Source of the DNA: Nesterenkonia alba DSM 19423
GTDB lineage: Bacteria; Actinomycetota; Actinomycetes; Actinomycetales; Micrococcaceae
Reading direction: 5' to 3'
Assembly: GCF_000421745.1 (NCBI RefSeq)
Contig: NZ_ATXP01000013.1
Coordinates: 1 to 64,000 of the forward strand
Length of the DNA stretch: 64,000 bases
Part shown: positions 33,343 through 41,550 of the stretch, one piece after another
Layout: each line of letters opens with the position of its first letter
Position numbering within the stretch: the first letter of the stretch is position 1
Program-made: the position numbers and the translations under genes
Notes under the pieces: model-generated
The model's database searches: none
Seen by the model: the letters and a program-made list of their open reading frames with translations, nothing else
Told to the model about the DNA's origin: nothing

Positions 33343-34265
33343 GCTTTGAACTCTCCCTGAACACCGGCACCACCCCAAACCTCTCCTTGCAGGAGGCAGT
33401 CGAGGCGGTGGCCGGTGCCGGGCTGGGGCACATCGGGCCCTGGCGGCACCTGCTGGAGCAGGCCGGCGGCGAGGAGAAGGCCGCTGAGATCATCTCCGCT
33501 GCGGGGCTGAAGGCCACCACCCTGTGCCGCGGCGGGTTCCTCACCGGTTCTGACCCCGAGGCGCGGCGAGCCGCCATCGAGTCCAATCGCGCGGCGATCC
33601 GCGAGACCGCGGCCATCGGTGCCGGAGAGCTCATTATGGTGGTCGGCGGTCTGCCGGCCGCAGCCCACGTCATCGGAGGGGAGGGGGACCGGCAAGATAA
33701 GGACATCGTCGCTGCCCGGCAGCGGGTGGCCGAAGGGATCGCCGAACTGGCCCCCTACGCCGCTGAGCACAATGTCCGCTTGGTGCTGGAACCACTGCAC
33801 CCGATGTACACCGCCGACCGGGCCGTGCTCTCCACGCTGGGTGAGGCGCTGGATCTGGCCGCGCCCTACCCGGCGGAGACGGTCGGCGTCGTCGTGGACA
33901 CCTTCCACGTGTGGTGGGACCCGCAGCTGAAGCAGCAGATCGAGCGGGCCGGTCGGGAGAACCGCATCGCCAGCTACCAGATCTGCGACTTCAACCTGCC
34001 GATCGCCGCCGATGCCCTGAAATCCCGCGGGATGATGGGCGATGGCTACGTCGACTTCCCCACCATCAGCCGATGGGTGGCCGAGGCCGGCTACACCGGC
34101 CCGGTGGAGGTGGAGATCTTCAACGTGGAGATCAACAACCAGGACGCCAGCCTCACCGTCGAGACCATGAAGTCCCGCTACGCCGAGCTGGTGCTGCCCG
34201 CCCTGGAAGAGGGCGCGGCTAAGGCACAAAACCCAGCCGGGGAACGGATCTCCTTCGGGATCTGA
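33339..34265 (+). CDS. Sugar phosphate isomerase/epimerase family TIM-barrel protein (second)
   Basis: A 308-residue TIM barrel, different from the one at 28742. Metal-site residues are probable in VRLVLEPLHPMYTADR near 147-162 (Glu), VGVVVDTFHVWWDPQ near 184 (Asp/His), QICDFNLPIAADAL near 213 and PVEVEIFNVEIN near 255 (Glu). It follows DUF993 by a GTGA overlap, which makes a shared step likely. It could isomerise the product or substrate of the aldolase. Confidence 0.84.
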   Translation: MSFELSLNTGTTPNLSLQEAVEAVAGAGLGHIGPWRHLLEQAGGEEKAAEIISAAGLKATTLCRGGFLTGSDPEARRAAIESNRAAIRETAAIGAGELIMVVGGLPAAAHVIGGEGDRQDKDIVAARQRVAEGIAELAPYAAEHNVRLVLEPLHPMYTADRAVLSTLGEALDLAAPYPAETVGVVVDTFHVWWDPQLKQQIERAGRENRIASYQICDFNLPIAADALKSRGMMGDGYVDFPTISRWVAEAGYTGPVEVEIFNVEINNQDASLTVETMKSRYAELVLPALEEGAAKAQNPAGERISFGI

Positions 34266-34348
34266 GCACGGGGTTTAACGCACGGTCTCTGTGATCGTCG
34301 GTGGAGCACCCCACCTGAGAAATCGACAGTTCAGAACGGATACCCCCA

Positions 34349-35485
34349 GTGAAGATCGTCTGCGCCCCGGATTCATTCAAGGGTTCGGCCTCCGCCGGTG
34401 AAGCGGCTGCGGCCCTTGCTGCCGGGGCGCAGCAGGTCTTTGGTCAGGCGGAGATCATTCAGCTGCCCTTCGCCGATGGGGGAGAAGGCACCCTGGATGC
34501 GCTCCTGGAGGCCTGGGGTAGCCAGGCCGAGACGGTCGAAGTCGTCGATGCGATCGGCCGACCCACTACCGCGCGATTTGGCCGATCCCCGGATGGGCGG
34601 ACCGCGATCATCGAAGCAGCCGAAGGCAACGGTCTGCCGGCCGTCTCCGATGTGCCCTTACAGCCCCGCCGTGCTGACACCTACGGGGTCGGTCTCATTG
34701 CCGCGGCCGCACTACAGACCGGGGCCGAGGAAATCCTGCTGTGCATCGGAGGCTCGGCCTCCACTGACGGCGGGACCGGGCTGCTCACCGCGCTGGGAGC
34801 ACAGTTCCTCGACGCCGCGGCCGCTGCGGTGGCTCCCGGAGGAGAAGGGCTGAGCAGGATCGCCTCAATCGACCTCACCGGGTTGCACCCCCGGGCTCGG
34901 GAGGTCCGCTGGCGCATCGCCGTCGACGTCGACAACCCGCTGACCGGGCCCCGTGGGGCCGCTGCGGTCTTCGGTCCGCAAAAAGGTGCCGATGAGCACG
35001 ACGTCGTCGCTTTGGACGCCGGGCTGACTCACCTCAGTGGGGTGCTCGCCGAGCATACCGGTACCGCTGCCGATGATCTGCGCACTCGAGCCGGTTTCGG
35101 TGCCGCAGGCGGCATCCCCGTGACCCTGGTCAGCCTGCTGGGTGCCGAGGTGGTCCCCGGTTCCACGATGGTCGCCGAAGCCGTCGGACTCGCTGAGGCC
35201 CTTACCGGGGCGGATATCGTCCTCACCGGGGAAGGGCGGTTGGACTCCCAATCACTGGCCGGCAAGGTCGTCGATGCGGTGAGTTCCCGCGCACCGGAAG
35301 ACGCCGCCGTCGTCGTGATCTGCGGGGGTCTGCAGCTAAGTCCCGCCGAATGCCGCGCCGCGGGGATTACCGCCGCGTTTTCCATCGCCGATGGTCCCGC
35401 CGATTTGGCCAGGCTCCAAGCGCGGGCGGCCCAGCTCATCGAAGACACCGCCGCCCATGCCTGCCATCTGCTGGCCCGCCGCTGA
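34349..35485 (+). CDS. Glycerate kinase
   Basis: A glycerate 2- or 3-kinase of the GarK/GlxK family, 378 residues. CAPDSFKGSASAGEAAAAL opens the protein, PFADGGEGTLDALL follows near 41-54, and LLCIGGSASTDGGTGLLTALG near 130-150 is the hallmark. It ends with IVLTGEGRLDSQSLAGKV near 290. It brings glycerate into glycolysis as 2-phosphoglycerate. The GTG start is 84 bp behind the second TIM-barrel gene, probably in the same operon. Its presence points to a pathway that releases glycerate, hydroxypyruvate or tartronate semialdehyde. Confidence 0.93.
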   Translation: MKIVCAPDSFKGSASAGEAAAALAAGAQQVFGQAEIIQLPFADGGEGTLDALLEAWGSQAETVEVVDAIGRPTTARFGRSPDGRTAIIEAAEGNGLPAVSDVPLQPRRADTYGVGLIAAAALQTGAEEILLCIGGSASTDGGTGLLTALGAQFLDAAAAAVAPGGEGLSRIASIDLTGLHPRAREVRWRIAVDVDNPLTGPRGAAAVFGPQKGADEHDVVALDAGLTHLSGVLAEHTGTAADDLRTRAGFGAAGGIPVTLVSLLGAEVVPGSTMVAEAVGLAEALTGADIVLTGEGRLDSQSLAGKVVDAVSSRAPEDAAVVVICGGLQLSPAECRAAGITAAFSIADGPADLARLQARAAQLIEDTAAHACHLLARR

Positions 35486-35555
35486 GCAGTCCCCCTTATT
35501 GACCTGACATCAGCCTGTAGCGCACCCACTGTGTGACCCCACACCTCACACCCCT

Positions 35556-35618
35556 GTGACACACACCACATTCTGTGTATGATGTGCATCACATTTTCAT
35601 CGTTGTAAGAACACGATG
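35556..35618 (+). promoter_or_regulatory. Promoter and operator of the second ABC importer
   Basis: GTGACA (35556-35561) and TATGAT (35578-35583) are 16 bases apart. CATCGT (35598-35603) and ACGATG (35613-35618) then form a dyad near the transcript start. The 11-mer CATCGTTGTAA at 35598 recurs upstream of abfA at 39968. The LacI regulator encoded in this operon is the likely binder. Confidence 0.65.
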
Positions 35619-35646
35619 CGAGCAGGCCGATACCAAGGCGGTACGG

Positions 35647-36975
35647 ATGGACAGAATGCAGATCAGCAGGCGGCAGGTGCTCGCCGGAGCCCTCGGGGCC
35701 GCCTCAGCCATGGCGCTGGCCGGATGCACAGCCGGAGGCGGAACGAGGGAGGCAGCCACAGTCCAGTTCTGGCACCTGCTCTCCGGTGGTGACGGCATCA
35801 CCATGCAGGGGCTCATCGACACCATCAATGACGCCCACCAGGACTTCTTTATCCGCCCCACAGTGCTCGCCTGGGGCGCCCCCTACTACACCAAACTCGC
35901 CATGGCCGGAGCCGGCGGACGCGCCCCCGAACTAGCCGTGATGCACGCCTCGCGTGTACCGGGTTACGTTCCCGGCGGGCTGCTGGACCCCTGGGACCTC
36001 AACCGGCTGGCCGAGCTCGGGGTCGATGAGTCGACCTTCTCCGAACCCATCTGGGAAGCCTCCCAGGTCGACGGCGAGCTCTACAGTGTGGCGCTGGACG
36101 CTCACCCGTTCATCGCGCTGTACAACACCGAGATCTGCGAAGAAGCTGGGGTGCTCGACTCCGACGGGCGGCTGCTGCGTCCCGATAACCCCGATGACTT
36201 CCTGCAGATGTGCCGGGAGATCGCCGGGGTCACCGGCAACCACGGGCTCTCCTACGGTTTCCTGGCTGACGGCACCCAGATGTGGCGGCTGTTCTACGGG
36301 CTCTACTGCCAACACGGCGAGCAGATGAGCTTCAGCCAGACCGACGGTGTGGACTTCAACGAGGACACCTTCGTGGCGGTTCTGGAGTTCATGTCCCAGC
36401 TGGCCGACGGGGAGATTGCTGCCCGTCAAGGCACCATCGACTTCGCCATCGCTGAATTCGCCGCCCAGGAATCCGGTATCCACTTCACCGGAGTCTGGGA
36501 GCTGCCCACCATGCGCGAGGCGGGCGTGCCGCTGGGTGCCACGATGATCCCGCCGATCTTCGGCCAGGAAGCCGTCTACGCCGACTCCCACTCCTTTGTG
36601 CTGCCCCACCAGATGGATCCCGACGACGAACTACGCGACTACGCCTACACCTTCGTCGCCGAACTGTTAAGCAACTCCCTGGACTGGGCCGGTGCTGGTC
36701 ACATCCCCGCCTACCAGCCGATCATCGAAGACCCTGATTACGCCGAGCTGAGCCCGCAGGCCGAATACGCCGAAGCCGCCGATCACATTGTCTACGACCC
36801 GGTGGCCTGGTTCACCGGATCCGGGTCCAACTTTGTGCAGGACTTCGGCAACATCGTCGGCAACACCGTGGTCTCCGGTTCAGGTTTCGATGAAGCCGCG
36901 GAGAACTTCCGCCGGCACATCGAAGACATCTTGGAGCGGCCCAACCCGGCGGACCCGGAGGAGACCCAGATATGA
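35647..36975 (+). CDS. ABC sugar transporter substrate-binding lipoprotein (second system)
   Basis: A 442-residue binding protein with a twin-arginine-like signal, QISRRQVLAGALGAASAMALAGC, whose lipobox cysteine is near residue 27. It is therefore likely exported folded by Tat and then lipid-anchored. The mature part begins VQFWHLLSGGDGITMQGLIDTIND, a family 1 binding-protein pattern. I chose the ATG at 35647 with AAGGCGG upstream; an ATG at 35656 is possible, and the frame is open to 35575. It overlaps permease 1 by four bases. The ligand is unknown; abfA nearby suggests an arabinofuranoside. Confidence 0.9.
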   Translation: MDRMQISRRQVLAGALGAASAMALAGCTAGGGTREAATVQFWHLLSGGDGITMQGLIDTINDAHQDFFIRPTVLAWGAPYYTKLAMAGAGGRAPELAVMHASRVPGYVPGGLLDPWDLNRLAELGVDESTFSEPIWEASQVDGELYSVALDAHPFIALYNTEICEEAGVLDSDGRLLRPDNPDDFLQMCREIAGVTGNHGLSYGFLADGTQMWRLFYGLYCQHGEQMSFSQTDGVDFNEDTFVAVLEFMSQLADGEIAARQGTIDFAIAEFAAQESGIHFTGVWELPTMREAGVPLGATMIPPIFGQEAVYADSHSFVLPHQMDPDDELRDYAYTFVAELLSNSLDWAGAGHIPAYQPIIEDPDYAELSPQAEYAEAADHIVYDPVAWFTGSGSNFVQDFGNIVGNTVVSGSGFDEAAENFRRHIEDILERPNPADPEETQI

Positions 36976-37940
36976 CCGATGTCACCGCAGATCGCAGTGC
37001 CGTGGCCCCCGAACCGGAGACCGTGGAGGAGGGCCCGGGTATCAGCACCGCCGGGCGTACCCGCGGTCAGGCGCGTCGGGCCAACCAGCTCATCGCCTGG
37101 GCCTTCCTAGCCCCGTTCATGCTGGCGTTCTTTCTCTTCGTCATCTGGCCGTTGGCCCACGGGATCTACCTGTCGATGACCGACCAGTCGCTCACCGGGG
37201 CCGGAGGTAGCTTCATCGGCCTGGAGAATTACGCTGAGGCGCTCTCCGACCCAGTGGTGTGGACCTCCATCCGCAACACTGTCTGGTTCACCGTCATCTC
37301 CACCATCCCCCTGGTGCTCTTCGCCCTGGTGATGGCTTTACTGGTCAACACCGGGTTGCCCGGCCAGTGGCTGTGGCGGCTGAGCTTCTTTATGCCCTTC
37401 CTGCTGGCCTCCACGGTGATCTCCCAAATCTGGATGTGGATCTTCAACCCGGAGATCGGAGTCGCCAATGAAATCCTCACCACCTTCGGGTTCGAACCCA
37501 TCGCCTGGCTGCAGACCGAGCACATCGATCTGATCTCAATCACCATCGCCACCGTGTGGTGGACTGTCGGATTCAACTTCCTGCTCTACCTGGCTGCCCT
37601 GCAGAACATCCCGGAGCATCAATATGAGGCCGCCGCCGTGGACGGTGCCGGCCGGTGGCGGCAATTATTCTCCATCACCCTGCCGCAACTGGGTCCGGTC
37701 ACCGTGGTGGTGCTGGTACTGCAAGCCCTGGCCTCCCTGAAATTATTCGACCAGGCCTACCAGATGATGAACGGCGGATCCTCGGACACCTCCCGTCCCA
37801 TCGTGCAGTACATCTTCGAGGCAGGCTTCGTCGGCTACCGGTTCGGCTACGCCTCAGCCATCTCCTATATCTTCTTCGCCCTCATCGTCATCGTCGGAAT
37901 CTTCCAGATGACGGTGCTCTCCCGACGGAAGGGGAACTGA
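36972..37940 (+). CDS. ABC sugar transporter permease 1 (second system)
   Basis: A 322-residue MalF-like membrane subunit. After about 40 polar residues come six helices starting with AWAFLAPFMLAFFLFVIWPLAHGIYLS. The EAA loop is HQYEAAAVDGAGRWRQLFSITLPQL near 218-242. It overlaps the stop of the binding protein (ATGA) and shares one base with the next gene. There is no ATPase in the operon, so it likely uses a shared MsiK-type ATPase. Confidence 0.92.
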   Translation: MTDVTADRSAVAPEPETVEEGPGISTAGRTRGQARRANQLIAWAFLAPFMLAFFLFVIWPLAHGIYLSMTDQSLTGAGGSFIGLENYAEALSDPVVWTSIRNTVWFTVISTIPLVLFALVMALLVNTGLPGQWLWRLSFFMPFLLASTVISQIWMWIFNPEIGVANEILTTFGFEPIAWLQTEHIDLISITIATVWWTVGFNFLLYLAALQNIPEHQYEAAAVDGAGRWRQLFSITLPQLGPVTVVVLVLQALASLKLFDQAYQMMNGGSSDTSRPIVQYIFEAGFVGYRFGYASAISYIFFALIVIVGIFQMTVLSRRKGN

Positions 37941-38842
37941 TGAGTGCCGCAGCACCCGCCCTCGACAATGTCGATGTCACCAAAGTCCGCTCCCGCAACC
38001 GGCGCCCCGGTGAGAGCCCCTACAGCCCGGCGCGCATCCTCGCCTTCGCTGCCCTGGTCATCATGGCCGGGATCTGGCTAGGGCCCATCGTCTGGGCTGT
38101 GGCGACCGCCTTCAAGACCGAGACTGACGCCGCAGCCGGGGAACTGACCTTCATCGGGGAATCCGGGCCCACCCTGCAGGCCTTCGAATCGATCCTCTCC
38201 CAGGGCAATATCTACATCTGGGCACTGAACAGCGCATGGACCTCTGCGGTCATCACCTTCATCACCGTGGCGATCTCCGCCCTGGCTGCTTACGCGTTCT
38301 CCCGGCTGCAGTTCACCGGGAAGAAGTGGATCTTCGTGGCCGTGATCGCCTCGATCATCGTCCCACCCCAGGCGCTCATCATTCCGCTGTACTACCAGAT
38401 GCTTGCCTTCAATATGGTGGATACCTACTGGGGGCTCATCCTCCCGCAGGTTGTTATGGCACCGATCGTCTTCATCCTCAAGAAATTCTTCGACGCCGTG
38501 CCCATTGAGCTCGAAGACGCCGCCCGCGTCGACGGGGCCGGCCGGTTGAGAGTGTTCTGGTCCGTGGTGCTGCCCCTGTCCCGGCCGATCCTCGGGGCGG
38601 TGTCCATCTTTGTGTTCATTCAGGCGTGGAACAACTTCCTGTGGCCCTTCCTCATCATCAACGACACCCTGCTGATGACCCTGCCTGTGGGACTGCAGAC
38701 CGTCATCAGCGCCTACGGGATCCAATACGCCCAAGTGATGGCTCAGGCCGTCCTCGCCGCCCTGCCGCTGATCGTGGTGTTCCTCTTCTTCCAACGGCAG
38801 ATCGTCAAGGGCGTGGCCACCACCGGCTTCGGTGGTCAGTAA
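37940..38842 (+). CDS. ABC sugar transporter permease 2 (second system)
   Basis: A 300-residue MalG-like membrane subunit. Helix 1 is LAFAALVIMAGIWLGPIVWAVATAFK, and the EAA loop is IELEDAARVDGAGRLRVFWSVVLPLSRP near 190-217. It ends with FFQRQIVKGVATTGFGGQ, the typical QRxxxxG end of these permeases. I chose the ATG at 37940 (TGATG overlap with permease 1); the longer frame has no support. Its TAA stop forms part of a -10 box for the LacI gene. Confidence 0.92.
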   Translation: MSAAAPALDNVDVTKVRSRNRRPGESPYSPARILAFAALVIMAGIWLGPIVWAVATAFKTETDAAAGELTFIGESGPTLQAFESILSQGNIYIWALNSAWTSAVITFITVAISALAAYAFSRLQFTGKKWIFVAVIASIIVPPQALIIPLYYQMLAFNMVDTYWGLILPQVVMAPIVFILKKFFDAVPIELEDAARVDGAGRLRVFWSVVLPLSRPILGAVSIFVFIQAWNNFLWPFLIINDTLLMTLPVGLQTVISAYGIQYAQVMAQAVLAALPLIVVFLFFQRQIVKGVATTGFGGQ

Positions 38843-38845
38843 AGT
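38840..38845 (+). promoter_or_regulatory. -10 box of the LacI gene, leaderless
   Basis: TAAAGT, overlapping the permease stop, ends six bases before the ATG at 38852. The regulator thus seems to have its own leaderless transcript besides read-through from the importer. Confidence 0.5.
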
Positions 38846-38851
38846 GGGCCC

Positions 38852-39937
38852 ATGAGCCCGGCAGAGACTCAGCGCAGAGTCAGTAACCGGCCACCCCGGC
38901 CGACCATGAAAGACGTCGCCGCCGTCGCCGGGGTCTCCCCGAAGACTGTCTCCAATGTGCTCACCGGTGCGGCAGGAGTCCGCCCAGCAACCCGACAGCG
39001 GGTCGAAGCCGCCATCGCCGAACTCGACTTCGTCCCCAACCTCAGTGCCCGGGGACTGCGCAGCGGACGTGCCGGGGTGATCGGCGTGGCCCTGCCGGAT
39101 CTCAGTACGGCCTTCTCCGCCTCCTTGAGTCAGACCGTAGTGCGGCAAGCCCACAGCCGCGGCATCGCCGTACAGATTGAGGAGACCGCAGCCGACCCGC
39201 GGCGGGAGTTCGACCTGGTCTCCCGGGCCCGGGCTCACCACATCGACGGACTGATCCTCAACCCGGTGAGTCTGGAAGACAGTGTGGTCGAACACGTCGA
39301 GCACCTCCCCCCGGTGGTCCTCATTGGAGAGGTCGAACAACACCGGGTGGACCGGGTTTTCATCGACAGTGAGACCGCCTCCTACCAGATGACTGAGCAC
39401 CTCATCAGCCGGGGAGCCCGGCGCATCGCCGTCATCGGTGCCAGCGGCAGTTCCCGCGGTCGGCACGCCACCCCCACCCTGCGGTACCAGGGGCACCACG
39501 CCGCGCTGAAAGCGGCGCAGCTGAGCCCCGACCCGCGGCTGGAAGTCGGGGATGTGCCCTGGACGATGGCCGGCGGGGCTCGGGGCATGCAACGCATTCT
39601 TGCCGCCGGTGAGACCTTCGACGCTGTGGCCGCCTTCACCGATTCGCTGGCCATGGGTGCTCTGCACGTGCTGAGTCAACGCGGTATCCGGGTACCGGAG
39701 GATGTTTTAGTGACCGGATTCGACGACGTCGAACACGCCCAGTTCACCAACCCACCGCTGACCACGATCTCCTTCGACCACGCCGATTACGTCACCGCCG
39801 CCTTCGACCTGCTCAGCTCCCGGCTCGATGACCGCTCCCTGCCTCCCCGGGCGGTGTGTATTCCACACCAGGTGGTGACCCGAGGCTCCACTGGCGCGAC
39901 ACCGACTGGCTGGAGCGCGTGTGGTTGTGGTGCATGA
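38852..39937 (+). CDS. LacI-family transcription regulator
   Basis: A 361-residue repressor. The helix-turn-helix is at about 19-40 (MKDVAAVAGVSPKTVSNVLTG), with the hinge following at FVPNLSARGLRSGRAGVIGVAL. The sugar-binding core runs from there to about 345, with the family blocks DVLVTGFDDVEHAQFTNPPLTTISFD and HRVDRVFIDSETASYQMTEHLISRGARRIAVIG. It lies between the second importer and abfA; both have CATCGTTGTAA near their transcript starts, so it probably represses both. The inducer may be an arabinoside. Confidence 0.92.
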   Translation: MSPAETQRRVSNRPPRPTMKDVAAVAGVSPKTVSNVLTGAAGVRPATRQRVEAAIAELDFVPNLSARGLRSGRAGVIGVALPDLSTAFSASLSQTVVRQAHSRGIAVQIEETAADPRREFDLVSRARAHHIDGLILNPVSLEDSVVEHVEHLPPVVLIGEVEQHRVDRVFIDSETASYQMTEHLISRGARRIAVIGASGSSRGRHATPTLRYQGHHAALKAAQLSPDPRLEVGDVPWTMAGGARGMQRILAAGETFDAVAAFTDSLAMGALHVLSQRGIRVPEDVLVTGFDDVEHAQFTNPPLTTISFDHADYVTAAFDLLSSRLDDRSLPPRAVCIPHQVVTRGSTGATPTGWSACGCGA

Positions 39938-39978
39938 CACACCCGGTTAGGGTGAGAGAACGACTTGCATCGTTGTAA
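39925..39978 (+). promoter_or_regulatory. Promoter and operator of abfA
   Basis: TTGTGG (39925-39930) and TAGGGT (39948-39953) are 17 bases apart. CATCGTTGTAA (39968-39978) follows, the same word as at 35598 before the second importer. No second arm is clear here. Confidence 0.6.
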
Positions 39979-40009
39979 ACCCTGCCGTTGTCACACCCGA
40001 GGAGACCCA

Positions 40010-41548
40010 GTGGCTGAAGCACGCATCGTCATCGACCGCGATTTCCAGGTGGGCCCGGTGCCCCGCCGGCTCTTCGGCTCCTTCGTGGAGCACATGGGCC
40101 GCTGTGTCTACACCGGTATCTACGAACCGGCTCACCCCTCGGCCGATGAGCACGGCTTCCGTACTGACGTGCTCGAACTCGTCAAGGAGATGGGCCCGAC
40201 TGTGGTGCGCTACCCGGGAGGAAACTTCGTCTCTGGCTACCGGTGGGAAGACGGCGTCGGCCCCAAGGATCGCCGCCCCAACCGGCTCGACGGCGCCTGG
40301 CACACGATCGAGCCGAATACCTTCGGTCTCCACGAATTCGTCGAATGGGCCAAAAAAGCCGACGTCGAGGTGATGGAAGCTATCAACCTAGGCACTCGAG
40401 GGGTGGAGGAAGCCCGGGCTCTGGTGGAGTACGCCAACCACCCCCGCGGCACGTACTGGTCGGATATGCGCCGGGCCAATGGGGCCCAAGAGCCCTTCGG
40501 CATCAAACTGTGGTGCCTGGGCAATGAGCTCGACGGGCCCTGGCAGATCGGACACAAGACCGCCGATGAATACGGCCGGCTGGCCCAGGAGACCGCCAAG
40601 GCGATGAAACTGGTCGATCGGGACATCGAACTGGTCGCCGTGGGCTCCTCTAACCGGCAGATGCCCACTTTCGGGGACTGGGAGCACACGGTGCTCAAAC
40701 ACACCTATGAAGAAGTCGACTACATCTCCATGCACGCCTACTACTACGAGGACAACGGTGACGCCGCCAGCTTCCTCGCCGAGGCGGTGGACATGGACGC
40801 CTTCATCGACGGGGTGGTCGCCACCATCGACGCGGTCAAGGCCGCTGGGAAGCACCGCAAACAGGTCAACATCTCCTTCGACGAGTGGAATGTCTGGTAT
40901 CAGCGTGGCCTCGACGGTGAGGACCAGCCGCACAATGTGGCCAAGGCCGGCTGGCGGGTGGCCCCACGGGTCATTGAGGACACCTATTCGGTAACTGACG
41001 CGGTCGTGGTCGGAACCCTGTTGCACTCTCTGCTGCGCCATGGCGACCGGGTCACCATCGCGAACCAGGCCCAGCTGGTCAATGTCATCGCGCCCATCCG
41101 CGCCGAGGAAAACGGCCCGGCCTGGCGGCAGACGAGCTTCTGGCCCTTCGCCCGGATGTCGAAGCTGGCCACCGGTGAGATCCTGCACCTGAAGGTCGAT
41201 TCCACCCAGACCCCCACAGAGAAGTTCGGGGACGTGGACCTCGTCGACGCCGCCGCCACCTGGGATGAGGAAACCGGCAAGCTGGCTCTGTTCCTGGCTA
41301 ACCGCAGCTTGAGCGAAGACGCCGAGATTTCCCTGGACCTGCGTGGGCTGGCAGTCAGCGGCATCAGCAGTGCCGAGCTGCTCACCGTGCCTGAGGGCGG
41401 GGACCGGCACACTGCCAACACCCTGCACCACCGCGAGGCGGTGGGCTTAACCCCCTTGACCTCCATCGGCGTGGAAGACGGTGTGGTCCGCGGCAGCCTG
41501 CCGGCACTGAGCTGGGCGGCGATCCAGCTCGATGTCGATAGGGTGTGA
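40010..41548 (+). CDS. abfA: Alpha-L-arabinofuranosidase, GH51
   Basis: A 512-residue retaining glycosidase that releases L-arabinofuranose from arabinan, arabinoxylan or oligosaccharides. RRLFGSFVEHMGRCVYTGIYEP opens the catalytic barrel. The acid/base glutamate is in KLWCLGNELDGPWQIGH near 174, and the nucleophile glutamate is in ISFDEWNVWYQ near 290. There is no signal peptide, so it acts on imported oligosaccharides in the cytoplasm. I chose the GTG at 40010 with GAGGAG six bases upstream; the frame is open to 39965. The arabinose it frees would feed araBDA. Confidence 0.95.
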   Translation: MAEARIVIDRDFQVGPVPRRLFGSFVEHMGRCVYTGIYEPAHPSADEHGFRTDVLELVKEMGPTVVRYPGGNFVSGYRWEDGVGPKDRRPNRLDGAWHTIEPNTFGLHEFVEWAKKADVEVMEAINLGTRGVEEARALVEYANHPRGTYWSDMRRANGAQEPFGIKLWCLGNELDGPWQIGHKTADEYGRLAQETAKAMKLVDRDIELVAVGSSNRQMPTFGDWEHTVLKHTYEEVDYISMHAYYYEDNGDAASFLAEAVDMDAFIDGVVATIDAVKAAGKHRKQVNISFDEWNVWYQRGLDGEDQPHNVAKAGWRVAPRVIEDTYSVTDAVVVGTLLHSLLRHGDRVTIANQAQLVNVIAPIRAEENGPAWRQTSFWPFARMSKLATGEILHLKVDSTQTPTEKFGDVDLVDAAATWDEETGKLALFLANRSLSEDAEISLDLRGLAVSGISSAELLTVPEGGDRHTANTLHHREAVGLTPLTSIGVEDGVVRGSLPALSWAAIQLDVDRV

Positions 41549-41550
41549 GC

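Noticed and set aside
37450-37515. GGGTTCGAACCC resembling a tRNA T-arm
   Set aside because: It lies in frame inside a permease gene, and no acceptor or anticodon arm can be built around it.
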